A stretch of DNA of 64,000 nt, taken from contig JAGMUV010000015.1 in NCBI GenBank assembly GCA_020744425.1, positions 620,001-684,000 on the forward strand. The letters run 5' to 3'. The stretch comes from Dactylonectria macrodidyma. Its lineage: Eukaryota; Ascomycota; Sordariomycetes; Hypocreales; Nectriaceae. The notes under the pieces are model-generated. The model had not been told where the DNA came from, made no database searches, and saw only the letters and a program-made list of their open reading frames with translations. Shown piece by piece: positions 24,201 through 36,147 of this stretch; position 1 is the first letter of the stretch; each line of letters opens with the position of its first letter. A program made the translations under genes and the position numbers.

Positions 24201-27200
24201 CAAGGGGATCCCAGAAGTTAGAACGGCGAGCCACGAGGCAGGGGCAAAATTCAGACTCAGGTTCCTGAATATGGAATTGCTCGACCCGTGCGAGAGACCT
24301 TTTGCTTCATGCTTTAGCCTGAAGCATGCTGCGCAATTCGCGTTGCGTCGTCAGGTCGTGGCTGTATTCGCTTGAAGCCGAGAATGTGCCATTCGTCCGT
24401 TCGTGCATGACGTCGAAATTGGATGATGTTTTGGTTGAGGTGAGGGGTCTATTGAGAAGGATGACTAGCTGGTAGGGAAACTGTATTGCATATCTGTCCC
24501 AACATGGCTGTCTCGTGTGATGCGATGCAGAGGTGCAGGCTGGGGACTTGGAAAAAAGCAAATATGATAATTCTTCCAGGGCAGCCCCGAAGTATGCCTG
24601 GATGAAATTTCTAGTGGGTGACAATTCCCACAGGAGTGCGAAGTCCAAACGCACAGTGTGTTCGCAGAGCAGGCACCAAACGTGGTAAGAGCGTGATTTG
24701 GATTAATGTGGATCATAGAGTTGGCAAAATTGGTACTTCGTGTCTGACCAAAATCTAGCAGGCTAGGAGGTCCCACGGAGGTCTCTAGACACGAGATCTG
24801 CATTGTACACGACGGCGATGGGACTGCTGCCACGCTATCTGATATAAATGAACTGACTTCGAGACCTTTTGAATGTCTAGAACTTTCCTAACAGGACGGA
24901 TAAACCTTTGGGTGACGACGCGTCTGGGAGTTGGTGAGCTTTGATCACCGACTGCTCCTCCAAGTGCATGTGGCTGTCAGAGGCAAGTTGGGACAGCGTC
25001 AAGGCTTGCAATTGACACATGGGTGCCTTTGGCACTGAGACGGCGTGATAAATTGCACAAGTCCTGTGTAATGAGAGATCGGAAAAGAAGACGTGGCTCG
25101 CGAGAATACTGCCTGGGTTCAGATCCAAAGCGAAAGTGAGTGGATTGGATTCATTGGAGGGGAGGTGAATTTGCTGGCTTGTCAATTGCAGCAGGACCAG
25201 GGGGTTCGTTGTTTCTTCCTTTCTTGATACGTTGCAGTCGTTTCTTTTTCCTTCCTGTGTCGTCTGGACACATCACCCATCACGTCTTCTCCCGTGTGTT
25301 GGTCGAGAGCGCTATCAACGTATGCGCAGACTTTCGCCCTGATCCAGGGGCATCCCTGCTGGGCGGGCTGAACAACCTGGGCATGCTCATCGAGATTTAT
25401 CAAACACTCCCCAATGTGCGGATCCAACAGGCGGCACCTAGATCGGCTGTGTTTCCGCCCATCCGCCACGCACCAGTGTCTTGCCTTGCGTCTCCAACAC
25501 ACGTAGGTACATACAACTGTATATACATCTGGGGAAGAAGGAGGACGAGCGGTAGCATGGCAGGTGCATGGCGAGGCGTGAGTGATTGTGAGGTTGCGTG
25601 CCTATGAGTCTACGTGTCTTTTTGTTTGCAACAAAGTCACCATGTTCACGATGTCTTTGGTGCGAACGCTAACTCAACGACAAATTGTCCGAGAGTGAGC
25701 TTGATCTGATGCACTGGAAGGATCGACGCCAGCGGGGGGCGAGAGAACCAGCAGCAACGTGGGCTGGACCACAATCGGGCAACAAGCCTACGAATCCAGG
25801 GCTACGGGTAAATTTGCGTTTGGACAGGCTACTCAGGGACAGGCAGAGTAAGTACGGAGCACAGTAAACTGATTTGATTTAGCACCGTGCAATGCAAGAC
25901 AAGCGCCCTCGGCAAAAGCGCCATCAGGCCCGGATCAAGACCAAGCCGAACGCCCACCCGGCGACCCTCCCTTTTACAATGGCAAATAGCGTGGCCCAGA
26001 TACACTGTGCGCACGGTACCTCGGAGTACAATGTGCGCTGCCCTGGCCTCTGGAATGCAGCCCTGGACTGGAGCGCTTTGCGAAAGTTAGAGCCACATGC
26101 TACGTTGTAGGGAGGAGAAGCTGGGAAGCTGGCGAAGGAACATGCCGACGGACCATTTATGTCACGGCGCCATGGCTCTTTGGAGATGCACCCTTTGTGG
26201 CGACGGATGATCGCGCAGAGGCGAGCCAAATTTGTTTGCCCGGTGGCTACCCGGGCACAAGGGACCAGGACTAAGGAAGAGACAGCGGGAGTCGGGAACC
26301 AAACACCAAACACAACCTAAACACCAAGTGCAAAGCACCACTTCCCTCGGCGGTCCTTGGCATGCCTTCTCACAAACGATAAGTCTCATCAGCTCAGTGC
26401 GAAGGCCATCTAAACCACTGAACCACTTGAACCAGCATGGTTGCATGGCTTACAAGGGGTCCCGGTTTGGCCCCATCATGGGAGCATGGGGCTATGGATG
26501 CGCTAGTTTGGCGACGCACGAGGAGCCCTGGCTCGGTGCAAGCCACACACACCCACTCCCTCTCCCAGTCCCGTTCCTTGGGCTGAGCAGCCGCGTGCCA
26601 CACTCCCATGTGCCATGTACTTTGTATCGCATCATGGACAGGGTGACCCTAGTATGCTGGAGTCTGTTCGCTGGAGTCTGTTCGCTGTTAGTGGATGCTC
26701 AAGAGGGTTACCGCGTATTCTTTGCGGCGCCGGGCCAAATCGTAAACCAAAAGGCAACCGACGACCGATGACCAACCGACCCCAGAGACCCTCGAATTTC
26801 CGGGGCATCCCAGCGGCTTCAGGACGACCTTTCGGCTGGCACTGACCTCTATGTGGCCCATGAGAACGCCATTAGGCTATGGGAGACCACGACGTTTCGA
26901 AAGCCGACTTGTGAAGAATTTTATCCCGTTTTTATTCTCACTCCCCGTTGCCTCTTTAGTTTTGCATGTCGCCATCCATCCCCATATTTTGTTCTTGGTT
27001 TCTTGGTTCCTTGGATCCTGGAACTACCTACGGAGTTATTACTATCGTGGACGATCGTGGAGGGGCTCGAGCGGGAAGTGCCATGTACGTACCTACTTGT
27101 GTACACACATGGCCATCCCAGTTCGCGTACTGCACAGTACTGTACAATCACCAAAGCGGGCGAGTTTTGACGAGGAACGTGCTCATACCAGATTACGAAG

Positions 27201-29767
27201 TAAGGCCGATGATTGGCATGTGGGTGAGGACATCGTGTGTCCAGAGGGACCAAGCAAACCGGGGTAGAGACATTCCCCTGTCTCCCCGGACTCGTGTCTC
27301 TGTTCTGTTCCCTCTTTGTGCATCATTGATTGCGCACATGTCTCGAGTAAATCTTGCGTGGAAAAACAGTTGGGGTTCAACGAGTTTCCTTGGCCGACGT
27401 GGCTAATAAGATGAGGTACATAATTAGTAGATGAGATGGACGATGGATGTGGATGCCGAGCTACAAAGGTCGCACGGCCGTCTGTGCCTCGTTCAATGTA
27501 TCCTCGGAGCACATGCAGCAGTCGCAAGGCCCCTCCCTCATCTCATCTCATCACACGTTGCCATCTGGACATCTGTCCGGCTGAACAATGGGAATAGCCG
27601 ATGCACTGGGGTTGAGGGTGCATTGGTGGTGGTGGTCCTTGAGTTGCAGAGCCGGGGAACCAGCATTTGCTTGGCATCGCTCTCTGCAATTCTCAGCAAG
27701 CATCCCTCCGCGAGCCCATTTTCGGTTCCATGTGTCCATGCTCATGCCCATGTGTCCATATGTCTATCCATGCGTCCATGTGTCTGCGGCACCAGGGCAT
27801 CGACATCCCCGGGTCCTTTTGGTACACTGCCACGGGCGACCGGACGAAGCTTGATCTTACTCGAGTCCTCCTATCAGCCGCCTGAACATGGGAGTTGTCT
27901 CGTTATCCGATGGACAACGAAGGTCGGCCACGACTTGGCGGATTGTCAATCTGTCTTGCCGTCTCTGATCGATGGCCTAGCTGTGGGCTCTGGGGACGGA
28001 TGATGAACGAAGGGGGCACACGCCCCCTCCCTCCCTAACCAGGCAGCGCATCAGCTGCATGCTTCTCCACGCCCGACAGGTCAAGGTTTTTGGGGACGGC
28101 GATGGATGGATACAACCGTCTCCTTCGGCACGCCTCGACAAGCTCCGAAAGTAGTAGCGCGACGGCTTATCGAGGGTATTGAGTCGTGCTAGAGTACCTT
28201 GACACATGGGACGAGGACCCGGTGGGGGTTACCAGCTAGCCCTGTAGCCGATACTAATAAACACCGGCCTGGTTCACCCGTGGCGTCGTTTCGGGGCTGC
28301 TTTCGGAGGCTATTGTCGGGCGTTGGGTCACTGTTTGGGCCAACAAGCGTCCCTCGCCTTCAACCCTAGCTCAGGTCAAGGATACTAGACGGGCGGGTAT
28401 CTTTCGCTTGGGCTTCTCGCGCCAGCTGCGGTCTTCAGATGGGCCGGGATACTTGTGGCTGCAAGCCGCCACGCGCGGACCACCTGTCTTGGGAAAAAGC
28501 AGCGTCCAAACGGCGCTCCAGCGATGTATCTTTCTTTCCCCCTACACCACCCTGCTTCCCCTACTTCGTGCTGCCCAGTGGGAATTCACTCTAGGTATCC
28601 ACCGGGGAAACCCGCTGTTTCCCTGCCGCGGCGGGCGGATGCAGTGCACATGGGAAAAGGATTGAAGGGGGGGAGGGGTGTGGCACTCAAATAAGGCACT
28701 TGACTTGACGCCAGCGCTGGCGGTGCGTGTCGCCTGTATTCCGCTCTCCGACCCTCTGGGTGCAGTGAAAGTGACTGAATTGGCGGGTACGGCAAGGAAC
28801 CAACCCCCTGGCAGAAGAGAAAGAGAGAAGGGGAGCCAAGGGCCACAGTGCCCCATTGCCCCAGGCCTTAGAGGAAAAAAAAAAGCCCCAAAAGCAAGGC
28901 CCTGGAGCATGTACCTCTCGCCCCGAGTCAAGCATCAAGAGTACATAGCCAAAGAGTACTCTGCATGTCGCACGCCTCTTTGACGGGCTGGAACTGGGCA
29001 GTATTGGGGCAGTCTTTGGAGACTTGGGCGGTATTTGGGGAGGTTTTTCGGGTGCGCTGAGATCCATGTCGCTCGTGTCTTGTCGCTGCCTCTCAATTCC
29101 ATCCATCCTCCCCATCCCATCCCATCCATCTTTGTGGTCAAAGACCCCTCCCGGCCTCTTCCTCCTGACCCCATCCTGCTGCTCTTCTTCCACGGAGCCT
29201 GTCTGAGTGCGTTTTCTTCCACCTCCGTCCCCCCTTCCCGTTGTCGCCTTTTCCTGCCTCGCACGTCTCATCGCACGATCCCCGCCACGACTGTCACCAC
29301 CCTCGCCTCTCACGACCCTCTCCGGGGCCTCTGCGTTGCTGCGTTGCTGCGTACTGCTTGCTGCGTGGGTTGCGTTGCTGCCCTCTCCCGCTCGGCCTTT
29401 GCCCGCCCCGACGATTTGTACTGCATCTCATCCCGTCCCATCTCGTCTCGTCTCCAGCAGACTCGACTTGACTCGCTCGACTCGCTCGACTCGCCTCCTG
29501 TCCGATCCCGTTTCGTGTACTCGGCCAGCTGCACCATCACAGTCCAGTCCCCCTTCTTCGCATAATACATACGCATACGCACGCTGCGTACACCACGTTC
29601 ACTACCTGCGCACTCTGATCCGTGAGCCATCTCAACGGCTGATCCCACGCGACACTGCTGCGTTTCCCTCCCACCGCAACACCTCAATTTCTCATTCCCT
29701 TCCAGTCCAAACGTTTCCCGGCCTTGACTTGTTCTCGACTCGACCATTTCCTGCCGCCTCATCGACC

Positions 29768-31365
29768 ATGGAGACTCACAATCCGCAGCGACCTCCGCCG
29801 CCCAAGACGGCCGGCCTCACCAATATCCTCAACGACGCCCCAGCCCCCGGCCAGCATCCTCCTCCGCACTTGCGCGATTCTGGCTTCTACTCCAACGCGG
29901 ACGCATCCAGTAAGCGTATGCCGCTGATTGAACTTGGCGGGTTGCGATTTGGCTAACCTAATTCCCCTCCACCCGTAGATACGTCCGCCGCCTCGTTCAA
30001 CGTCAACGGCCTAAGCCCGAGTGGTTCGGGATACCAATCCTCGTCGCAAGACAAGACACCCTCACCCATCGCATCCAACATGGTCCCCCAGGCCCTCGTG
30101 TCGCCCTCGACGACCAACATGAGCGTCGCAGCAATTGTATCACCCACCGCATCCGGTAACCTGGATCCGCGACGACCAACGTCCATCGACTCCAATTCTA
30201 ACGGCGTCATGCTAGGGGAGACTCTGGCCCCTGGCATGGGAATGCTTCGACGAGAGAGCGTGGATAGCAGGATCAACCAGGGCTTTAGCGACATGCGACT
30301 CGGAAACTCACCATACGCCAGCGCCAACCAGTCGAGCACATCCATTCAGAATACCCTTCACAACCAACGCAACCCACGCGCCGGTCTCGAGAACCTCTCT
30401 GTCCACAGAATCTCTAATGGATATCAGCCGAGTCACGACCGCAACCCCGACAACAAGGCTGCCAAGACTGCACCTGCGATTACTGGACCTGCCACCGGAC
30501 ACATTGCTCGAGCAGCCGAGCCTACTAAGGGCCAGGCCTGGGCTTTCCCGGAAGAGGATATCCAACGAGTGAGCATTACCCAGTATGCGGACTCCCGACG
30601 GAGCAGCATTACGGAATCAGTTGCGAGCAGCCAATTTACTACCGAATCGCGACTACCGCCTGGCCAGCGTGGATTGGACGATCTTGAGTATTCGCGCATG
30701 TCCAATGCATCCGACTTCCCCCCCGTCCATCACCACACAATGCAACACAAGCAACTCAGTGATCTCCAGGCCGAGGAAGGAAACGGACCAGCTGGATCTC
30801 AGCCCTACAGTCGGACCCCTGAGCTGAGGGTCAGCCACAAGTTGGCCGAACGAAAGCGAAGAACAGAGATGAAGGAACTATTTGACCAACTACGAGATTT
30901 GATGCCCCAGGAACGCGGTTCCAAAGCGTCCAAGTGGGAGATCCTGACCAAGGGTGAGTCTTGTTCTCCTACCTCGGCGCGTGAGATCGGAGCTAACATG
31001 GTACAGCAATTGCCGAGCATCAAAGACAGACCGACACCATCCGTGCTCTCCAAGCACACTACAACACTGCATTGGCGGAGAATGAAATGCTCCGGCGTGA
31101 GCTGCAAGGCCAGCGGATGGAAAGCGCCCAGCTTCGCGGAGAACTACACTCAAGCTCATCAGCGCACCCTCCCCCACCCCCGGCCCCCGCGGCAACCCAG
31201 CCCCAGGCAGCGCCGTATTCCGCTGACCCATATGCCAATGCGACGCGGCCAGAGCTGCCACCGATCCGGTCCATCAGTAACACCATCCCTAATGGACCCG
31301 ATACCATGACGGGCGTTCAATACGATGCCCCGCGCGCCAACGGATATCGACAGGAGAGATATTAA
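29768..31365 (+). CDS. bHLH transcription factor
   Basis: Three exons (29768-29909, 29979-30953, 31007-31365) joined through introns of 69 and 53 nt with CTAAC branch sites encode 491 aa. A long Ser/Pro-rich region precedes the basic helix-loop-helix at about residues 333-385: SHKLAERKRRTEMKELFDQL, then a loop with PQERGSKASKWEIL, and helix 2. The second intron falls inside the HLH after LTK. The Glu and Arg of the ERKRR basic part are those that read E-boxes (CANNTG). A heptad-like helix (TIRALQAHYNTALAENEMLR) follows and may extend dimerisation. The protein ends in a Pro/Ala-rich tail. The target pathway is unknown. The upstream region is unusually long. Confidence 0.9.
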
Positions 31366-32881
31366 GCCGTGCCGCGACGCCTCTAATTACTAAACTTACG
31401 ATGCTAACTTTTTCTTTGTTATCTACTTTTACGTACGAATGAACGACGAGGGGGAAAAGTTATGATACTGGAGGCATTTGACGGCCTCGCCATCTAAAAA
31501 CGGATCCCGCGCCAGGCTTCGTCACAATCACTGTCGCCCTCATCGGCACCGAGAGGAGGCTCGAGCTCCTTGTTGTATTAGATTTCCTGTTTTCCTTTCT
31601 CTTTTTCTTTTTTTCCTCCGTCACTACCCGATTCCCCTTCTTTCCTGTTCTCTGGTCGGAACGCTCCTCGACCATTGTATCAGTACGGCAAACGGACCGT
31701 GGGACCTGTTGTTGGTGTTGTCGAATTTTGGTCTTTGATTTTCACATATATGCTCCTTTGGAGCAGTGGAGGTTCACTGGGAGTTCTTTTTTCCTTTCAT
31801 TCTGTCCAATTGAAGCCCGGAAGCCATTAATTTTGGGGGAGAGTGGTGGACGAGCTGGGCTACGGGCTAGGACACTCAACAGCTCATTATTACAGTGTGC
31901 GTATGGCGGCAGGCGGTAGGCGACAGGCGGCGGACGGCGCGTCGGGTCTTGCGAGATGTGTATACCCATTTTCTAAAGAAAACTTCAAGGGGCAGAGATC
32001 CCCATGGCCAGGATGGGTTGGGTTTGGTGGGAACGGGTTGGGACAGGACAGGTACAGGAATCAAAGGAAGGGTTGAGTGTGGCAAGGCTGTCTGTCTTTT
32101 GACGGCTATTGGCATGCGCAAAACACTAGAAGATGATGTCAAATCTGCCAACTTTTTCATTCCGACGAAATCCCGCTGTGTACCATGTGTCGTACGTTGA
32201 TGTTGGTGGTTATTGATTTTTGGTGTATGGGAGGTGGTATGGAAAAGGGAAACCACTAGATAGGTATACATAGAAGGGGCGGACAGGTTATGAGTGGGAA
32301 CCCGAGGAGTTTGAAATACCTATGATGTGTGTATCAGATGCAACTGAACCTTTGCTTGTAAACAAGGTGAATTGATGGGCGCAAGAAGAGTGTTGTCGCA
32401 TGATGGATGGAGTTATGAATCCGGAGGTAGGCGGCGGCATGTGGAGCTTGCGGGGTTGCGGAGTTGCGGAGTTGCGGACTTTGCGGCAGCCAGGAGATGA
32501 GACCGGACGGCGCAACCTTGGGCCCGGGCTGGGCGTATCGGCCGGAGGGTTTCTAGGAATTTGCGGGCCTGTCTCGTTGAAGCATGGGTCGGATGGACGG
32601 ATGGACGGACGGACGACGGACGAACAGCATGCAGGATAAGCAGAATAAGCAGAAGCATCAGAATAGAGAATAGACCCAAGCCCAACTCCGCTGGGATCCA
32701 TCAAAACCTGCTTGAGCGCATTCTGTCTTAGGCCCGTCTCTGCTTTTAGCCTCGTACTGCGTCTTATCACATTCCTCTAATCTTCTTGCCTCCGCCCAAT
32801 ACTCCGATCATCCCGCATCTCCGCGCCAGCCACCAAGTTGGAGAAAGAAATCAACATAAGAAGAACTGAAGAGAAACTGAT
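31366..32881. other. Intergenic between bHLH and second zinc-cluster gene
   Basis: The region holds the 3' UTR of the bHLH gene (T-rich to about 31740) and the promoter of the next gene. Short GC-rich repeats occur at 32455-32478 (8-bp unit GTTGCGGA, three copies) and 32591-32622. No gene was recognised. Confidence 0.5.
32591..32622. repeat. Imperfect (GGAC/GGAT)n repeat
   Basis: A 4-bp unit alternates GGAT and GGAC in the upstream region of the zinc-cluster gene. It is a simple repeat only. Confidence 0.7.
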
Positions 32882-34447
32882 ATGGACTCGCTGTCACCGC
32901 TGACATTGCGGAAGATGGATCGCGTTGCCGCGTCGCGACAGAAGAGCTGCAACACGTGCGTTCGGGGCAAGCGCAAGTGCGACAAGAGGACGCCCCGGTG
33001 CACGCGGTGCGCGGCCAAGGGACTCGACTGCGTGTACCAGAAGACTCCGCCGGGGGCGAGTTATCACGACGACGGGCTTGGGGTTGCGGCTGGCGAAGAC
33101 GTGCACGACTTTGATATGGGCTTTGACATTGAGGCCTTGGGTGACACTTCAAATACGTCGACGTCGACGACTTCTCCCGAGAGCAACGGCTTCAACAGCG
33201 GCAACACCACAACCACGACGACTGCTTCAATCCAGCTCGACTCTAGCCTCGACTTCTCCATCATCGACCAGCTCATGGCCAACGACGCTTCCCCCGCGGG
33301 CGCGGAGCTGTGGAACCTAGGCGACTTCGCCGGCGCGGGCAAGATGGACATCCCGCTGGTGCCGCTGAACCCGCACCCGGCGGCGATCCGGGACATGGCG
33401 ATGCTGCAGGACAGCGGCGACTGCGTCATGGCCTTCAACCCGCTCGACGTCTACGACACGCGCACGCGGATCGGCTACGTCGTCGACGCGGTAACGCACC
33501 TGTACCGCGAGTTCGCCACCACCCGCGTCCTGCCCTTTGTGCACCCGCGCCTGTACGGCTCCAACCTGCCGCGGACCATGCTGGCCGCCTTCTCGGCCGC
33601 CACGGCGTACGCCGGCCGGACGCCCGAGAACCGGGGCTGGGTGTACAAGTTGGTCGCCGAGGCCGCGAAGGACATCCACCGCGAGGGCGAGCGGGCAGAC
33701 ACACCGGCCGAGAAGATCGCCCGCGTCCAGGCGCTGCTCATCCTCGACTCGATCCGCATGTTCGATGGGGATGTAGCTTTGCGCGCCGCCACCGAGCGTG
33801 AGGCGCCGCAGGCTCTGGCTTGGTTGTCATCGTTGACGGAGCTGCGCACCGAGCTCGAGGCTGGCGTGAGCTCCGAGCTGTTAATGTCGAGGGATCGTCC
33901 GCCCGCAAGTTGGGAGGTAAGATAGATGGGGATCTACTGGTGCCGAGAGGAGCTGTTCGCTAATATACGCTCCCACTACAGAGCTGGATCCTCCTTGAAA
34001 GTACTCGCAGAACCATCATGATGGCCTTTTCCTTCACATGCATCACCTACATGCTCAAGGCCCAAGAACGTACGTATCCACACTCGATAATCTTCCAAGG
34101 TTCCATCCCCCAAAGCTGACACTCCACAGCCCCCTGCGACATCATGGAGTCCATCACCTTCACCACCTCGCGCTACCTCTGGAACGCCGACACGTCGGTG
34201 GCCTTCTTCCAGGCGTGGCACCACAAGCCCCAATTCCGCGTCTCGGATATGGACTTCAAGGACGTGTGGATGTACGCCCGGCCCGAGGACATAGACGACT
34301 TCACCAAGCTCATGTTGACGGCGTAAGTGCCCATTTCACGGAGACAGACGGGAACGAAGCTTGCTAACCACAGGCTGCAGACAATCGGGCCCTGATGCGA
34401 TGGACTATTTCATGATGGGGAATTCGAACGTTAGCGTGGGCGCATGA
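32882..34447 (+). CDS. Zn(II)2Cys6 transcription factor
   Basis: Four exons (32882-33916, 33982-34069, 34130-34322, 34381-34447) encode 460 aa; the introns are 65, 60 and 58 nt with GTAAGA, GTACGT and GTAAGT donors. The zinc cluster is N-terminal: CNTCVRGKRKC then CTRCAAKGLDC (Cys 23, 26, 33, 40, 43, 50). A Thr/Ser-rich stretch follows (about 90-120), then a helical region (VVDAVTHLYREFATTRVLPF, WILLESTRRTIMMAF) like the short fungal regulatory domain. A second in-frame Met at residue 12 could also be the start. The last exon adds only 22 codons. Targets are unknown. It converges on the small membrane-protein gene that follows. Confidence 0.88.
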
Positions 34448-34654
34448 GCCGTATTGCGCTTTTTCTTTTATTTATTTCCTTAAAATCCTGAAGGATGGAA
34501 TGGGCTGGTCTCTCTCCTTGAATTTACGATGTACAGAAGCACCAACGACAGCCATGCTGGTGCGCGCTCACACGAGTCACATACAAGTCAGTTGTAAAAA
34601 TAGCTACAGTAAGCCTTGATTCCCTCTTTATTTATTTATTCTTTATTTTCTTCT

Positions 34655-35016
34655 CTAGACTCGAAAGAAGTTGAATATCAGCCAGCAAGTGACCATCCAC
34701 ACCCCAAACCCCATGCAGGCTAGAAGGAAGAAGGCGGCGAACATGAGGAGGTCGAACACACTGTAGCGGAAGACACTGTATTGAGGCTCGTGCTCCTCGC
34801 GCTCGTATGGTCCCTTTTCCTTGATGGCCTTTTCGTCTGCGAACGTGACGTGCTTCTGGTCTTCGACTTTGCGAGGCGTGCGGGCTTGCTCCAGCTTGCT
34901 GGAAAGGGAGGATCAGCATGCGCTCCTGGGGGTGAGATGTACTTCTGGGAAGAAATATACGTTGGTCTTGTTGGGAGCAGACTGCCTTCTTGCCGTCCTG
35001 GTATCGTTTGACCCAT
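34655..35016 (-). CDS. Small single-pass membrane protein, 99 aa
   Basis: Two exons (34961-35016 and 34655-34898) are joined through a 62-nt intron (GTATAT donor, GCTGAT branch, TTCCAG acceptor). The product starts MGQTIPGRQEG, has a charged middle (KVEDQKHVTFADEKAIKEK) and ends in one strongly hydrophobic helix (DLLMFAAFFLLACMGFGVWM) followed by a short aromatic tail. This arrangement suggests a C-terminal anchor with the N-terminus facing the cytosol. No family was recognised. The ATG lies in a good context (ACCACCATGG). The frame continuity across the splice and the transmembrane segment make it a likely real gene. Confidence 0.65.
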
Positions 35017-35169
35017 GGTGGTGTTTTATTTCGAAAGCGACGTGTATTCTTCGGCGGCCTTGGCTGAGGTCTTGCGTGGGTAGAATGAGGTGGCATGTCG
35101 AGAAACCGCCGCAGAGGCAGGGGAACGAGTTAAGTAATCCCCTCTCGACGAATTTCAAGTTCTATATAG

Positions 35170-36147
35170 GCTTCTGTAGCTCTCAAACTTTGGAGCAATT
35201 CGCGAATTGGCTTCGTGGTGGAGGCGCCAACAGGGCGTCAACATCACATTGGTGATGCATCATCTAATCGCGAATGACACGGGGAGGCTAATAGATGTAC
35301 CCGACATAATGGAGTTGCCACTTAAGCCCCGCACCCTGCCATCCATCATGTACTCTGAAGAACAAGTTATTAAACTGCGAAAACACATTGTGGCGTCCTA
35401 CTGGACATCTAAAGCCTCTATGGGGCTTCAAGGAACTTCAATGCTGCATGAAAACGCAGCCCAATTCCTATCCGCCCTTGCTATGAAGGGCTCTCGCTCC
35501 AGGTGGCCACTACCCTAGCCTTTCTCTGCGCTTAAAGTCAACAACAAGCCTTCAAGTTAATCCTGAGGAGGCACCAGAGCGAGTTCGAGCAGCGAGGTAG
35601 AATGCTGCCGCGCCCACGACACGGTCGAGGCTAAGATCAAGATGGGGCGACATACTTCAGCAGCCACGGCTTGACGATGAACGATCGACGGGAGACCACA
35701 CCTCCTCTACGGGGAGGCAATTGTCGCTGACCGTTGCTGTGGTTTTGGAATGCCATACTTCAAAGGCAATCGGGAAGTAACATCTCTCGTACCGACCTGA
35801 TCCCGGTGGAGGCACTACCAGACCTCAGGTTTGCCATTTCAAAACCCTTCAAGAGAAGGTACGGTGTCTCCATCAAGTGTCAGATCCTGAGGCCTGGGAT
35901 ACTCGCGACTTGCATTGGAATTGACATCACAGGCGCATTCAGTGAGAACAGCACCGAGGCTGACTGATGCATCGGAGACCTGGCGCAGATGCTCTCTAGG
36001 TGCCTTGAGGTAAGTTTGGGAGGTTCCGAGGTAGATCCTAGTGTTGTTTATGAACGACTGGAAGTGCCATCGGCGTCAAACATTGGAGGAACCCGAGCGT
36101 GGTCGCTAGTGTACCTTCTGCTGCTGCAGCGTCACAGTATCCCATAG
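35170..36147 (+). pseudogene. Decayed coding stretch, possibly BAHD-type acyltransferase relic
   Basis: Two frames show protein-like sequence. The first (to 35518) has VNITLVMHHLIANDTG, which resembles the HHxxxD(G) active-site segment of BAHD-type fungal acyltransferases (transferase family, the group of Tri101/Tri3 relatives), with Asn near the place of the catalytic Asp. The second (35734-36147) has LLWFWNAILQRQSG, TDLIPVEALPDLRF and DLAQMLSRCLEVSLGG, in an order that fits the later part of that family, but is interrupted by TGA at 35965. Between them all frames are broken. No start, signal or intron set was found. The family assignment is inference from short motifs; decay is better supported than identity. 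Confidence 0.4.

Larger units (their letters stand above)
17841..29767. other. Nearly 12 kb without a recognisable gene
   Basis: The stretch between PEX5 and the bHLH gene contains only frames without domain-like sequence (the longest about 180 codons, 26232-26771) and no convincing set of exons, although small intron-split genes could have been missed. It is not AT-rich, so it does not look RIP-degraded, and no transposon ends or protein remnants were recognised. C/T-rich tracts and CATCC or CCATCC runs become dense from about 29050 to the bHLH start. It may hold the promoter, leader and leader introns of that gene, or non-coding RNAs. Confidence 0.45.

Noticed and set aside
25110..25135. 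B-box-like GGGTTCAGATCC, considered as tRNA
   Set aside because: No T-stem pairing and no A-box or acceptor stem upstream.
25847..25882. Intron-like GTAAGT...CTGAT...TTTAG segment in the gene-free stretch
   Set aside because: At about 36 nt it is shorter than other introns here and the flanking frames are not protein-like.
26232..26771. 179-codon plus-strand frame in the 12 kb gene-free stretch
   Set aside because: The composition is random-looking, there is no hydrophobic or domain pattern, and overlapping frames of similar length exist.
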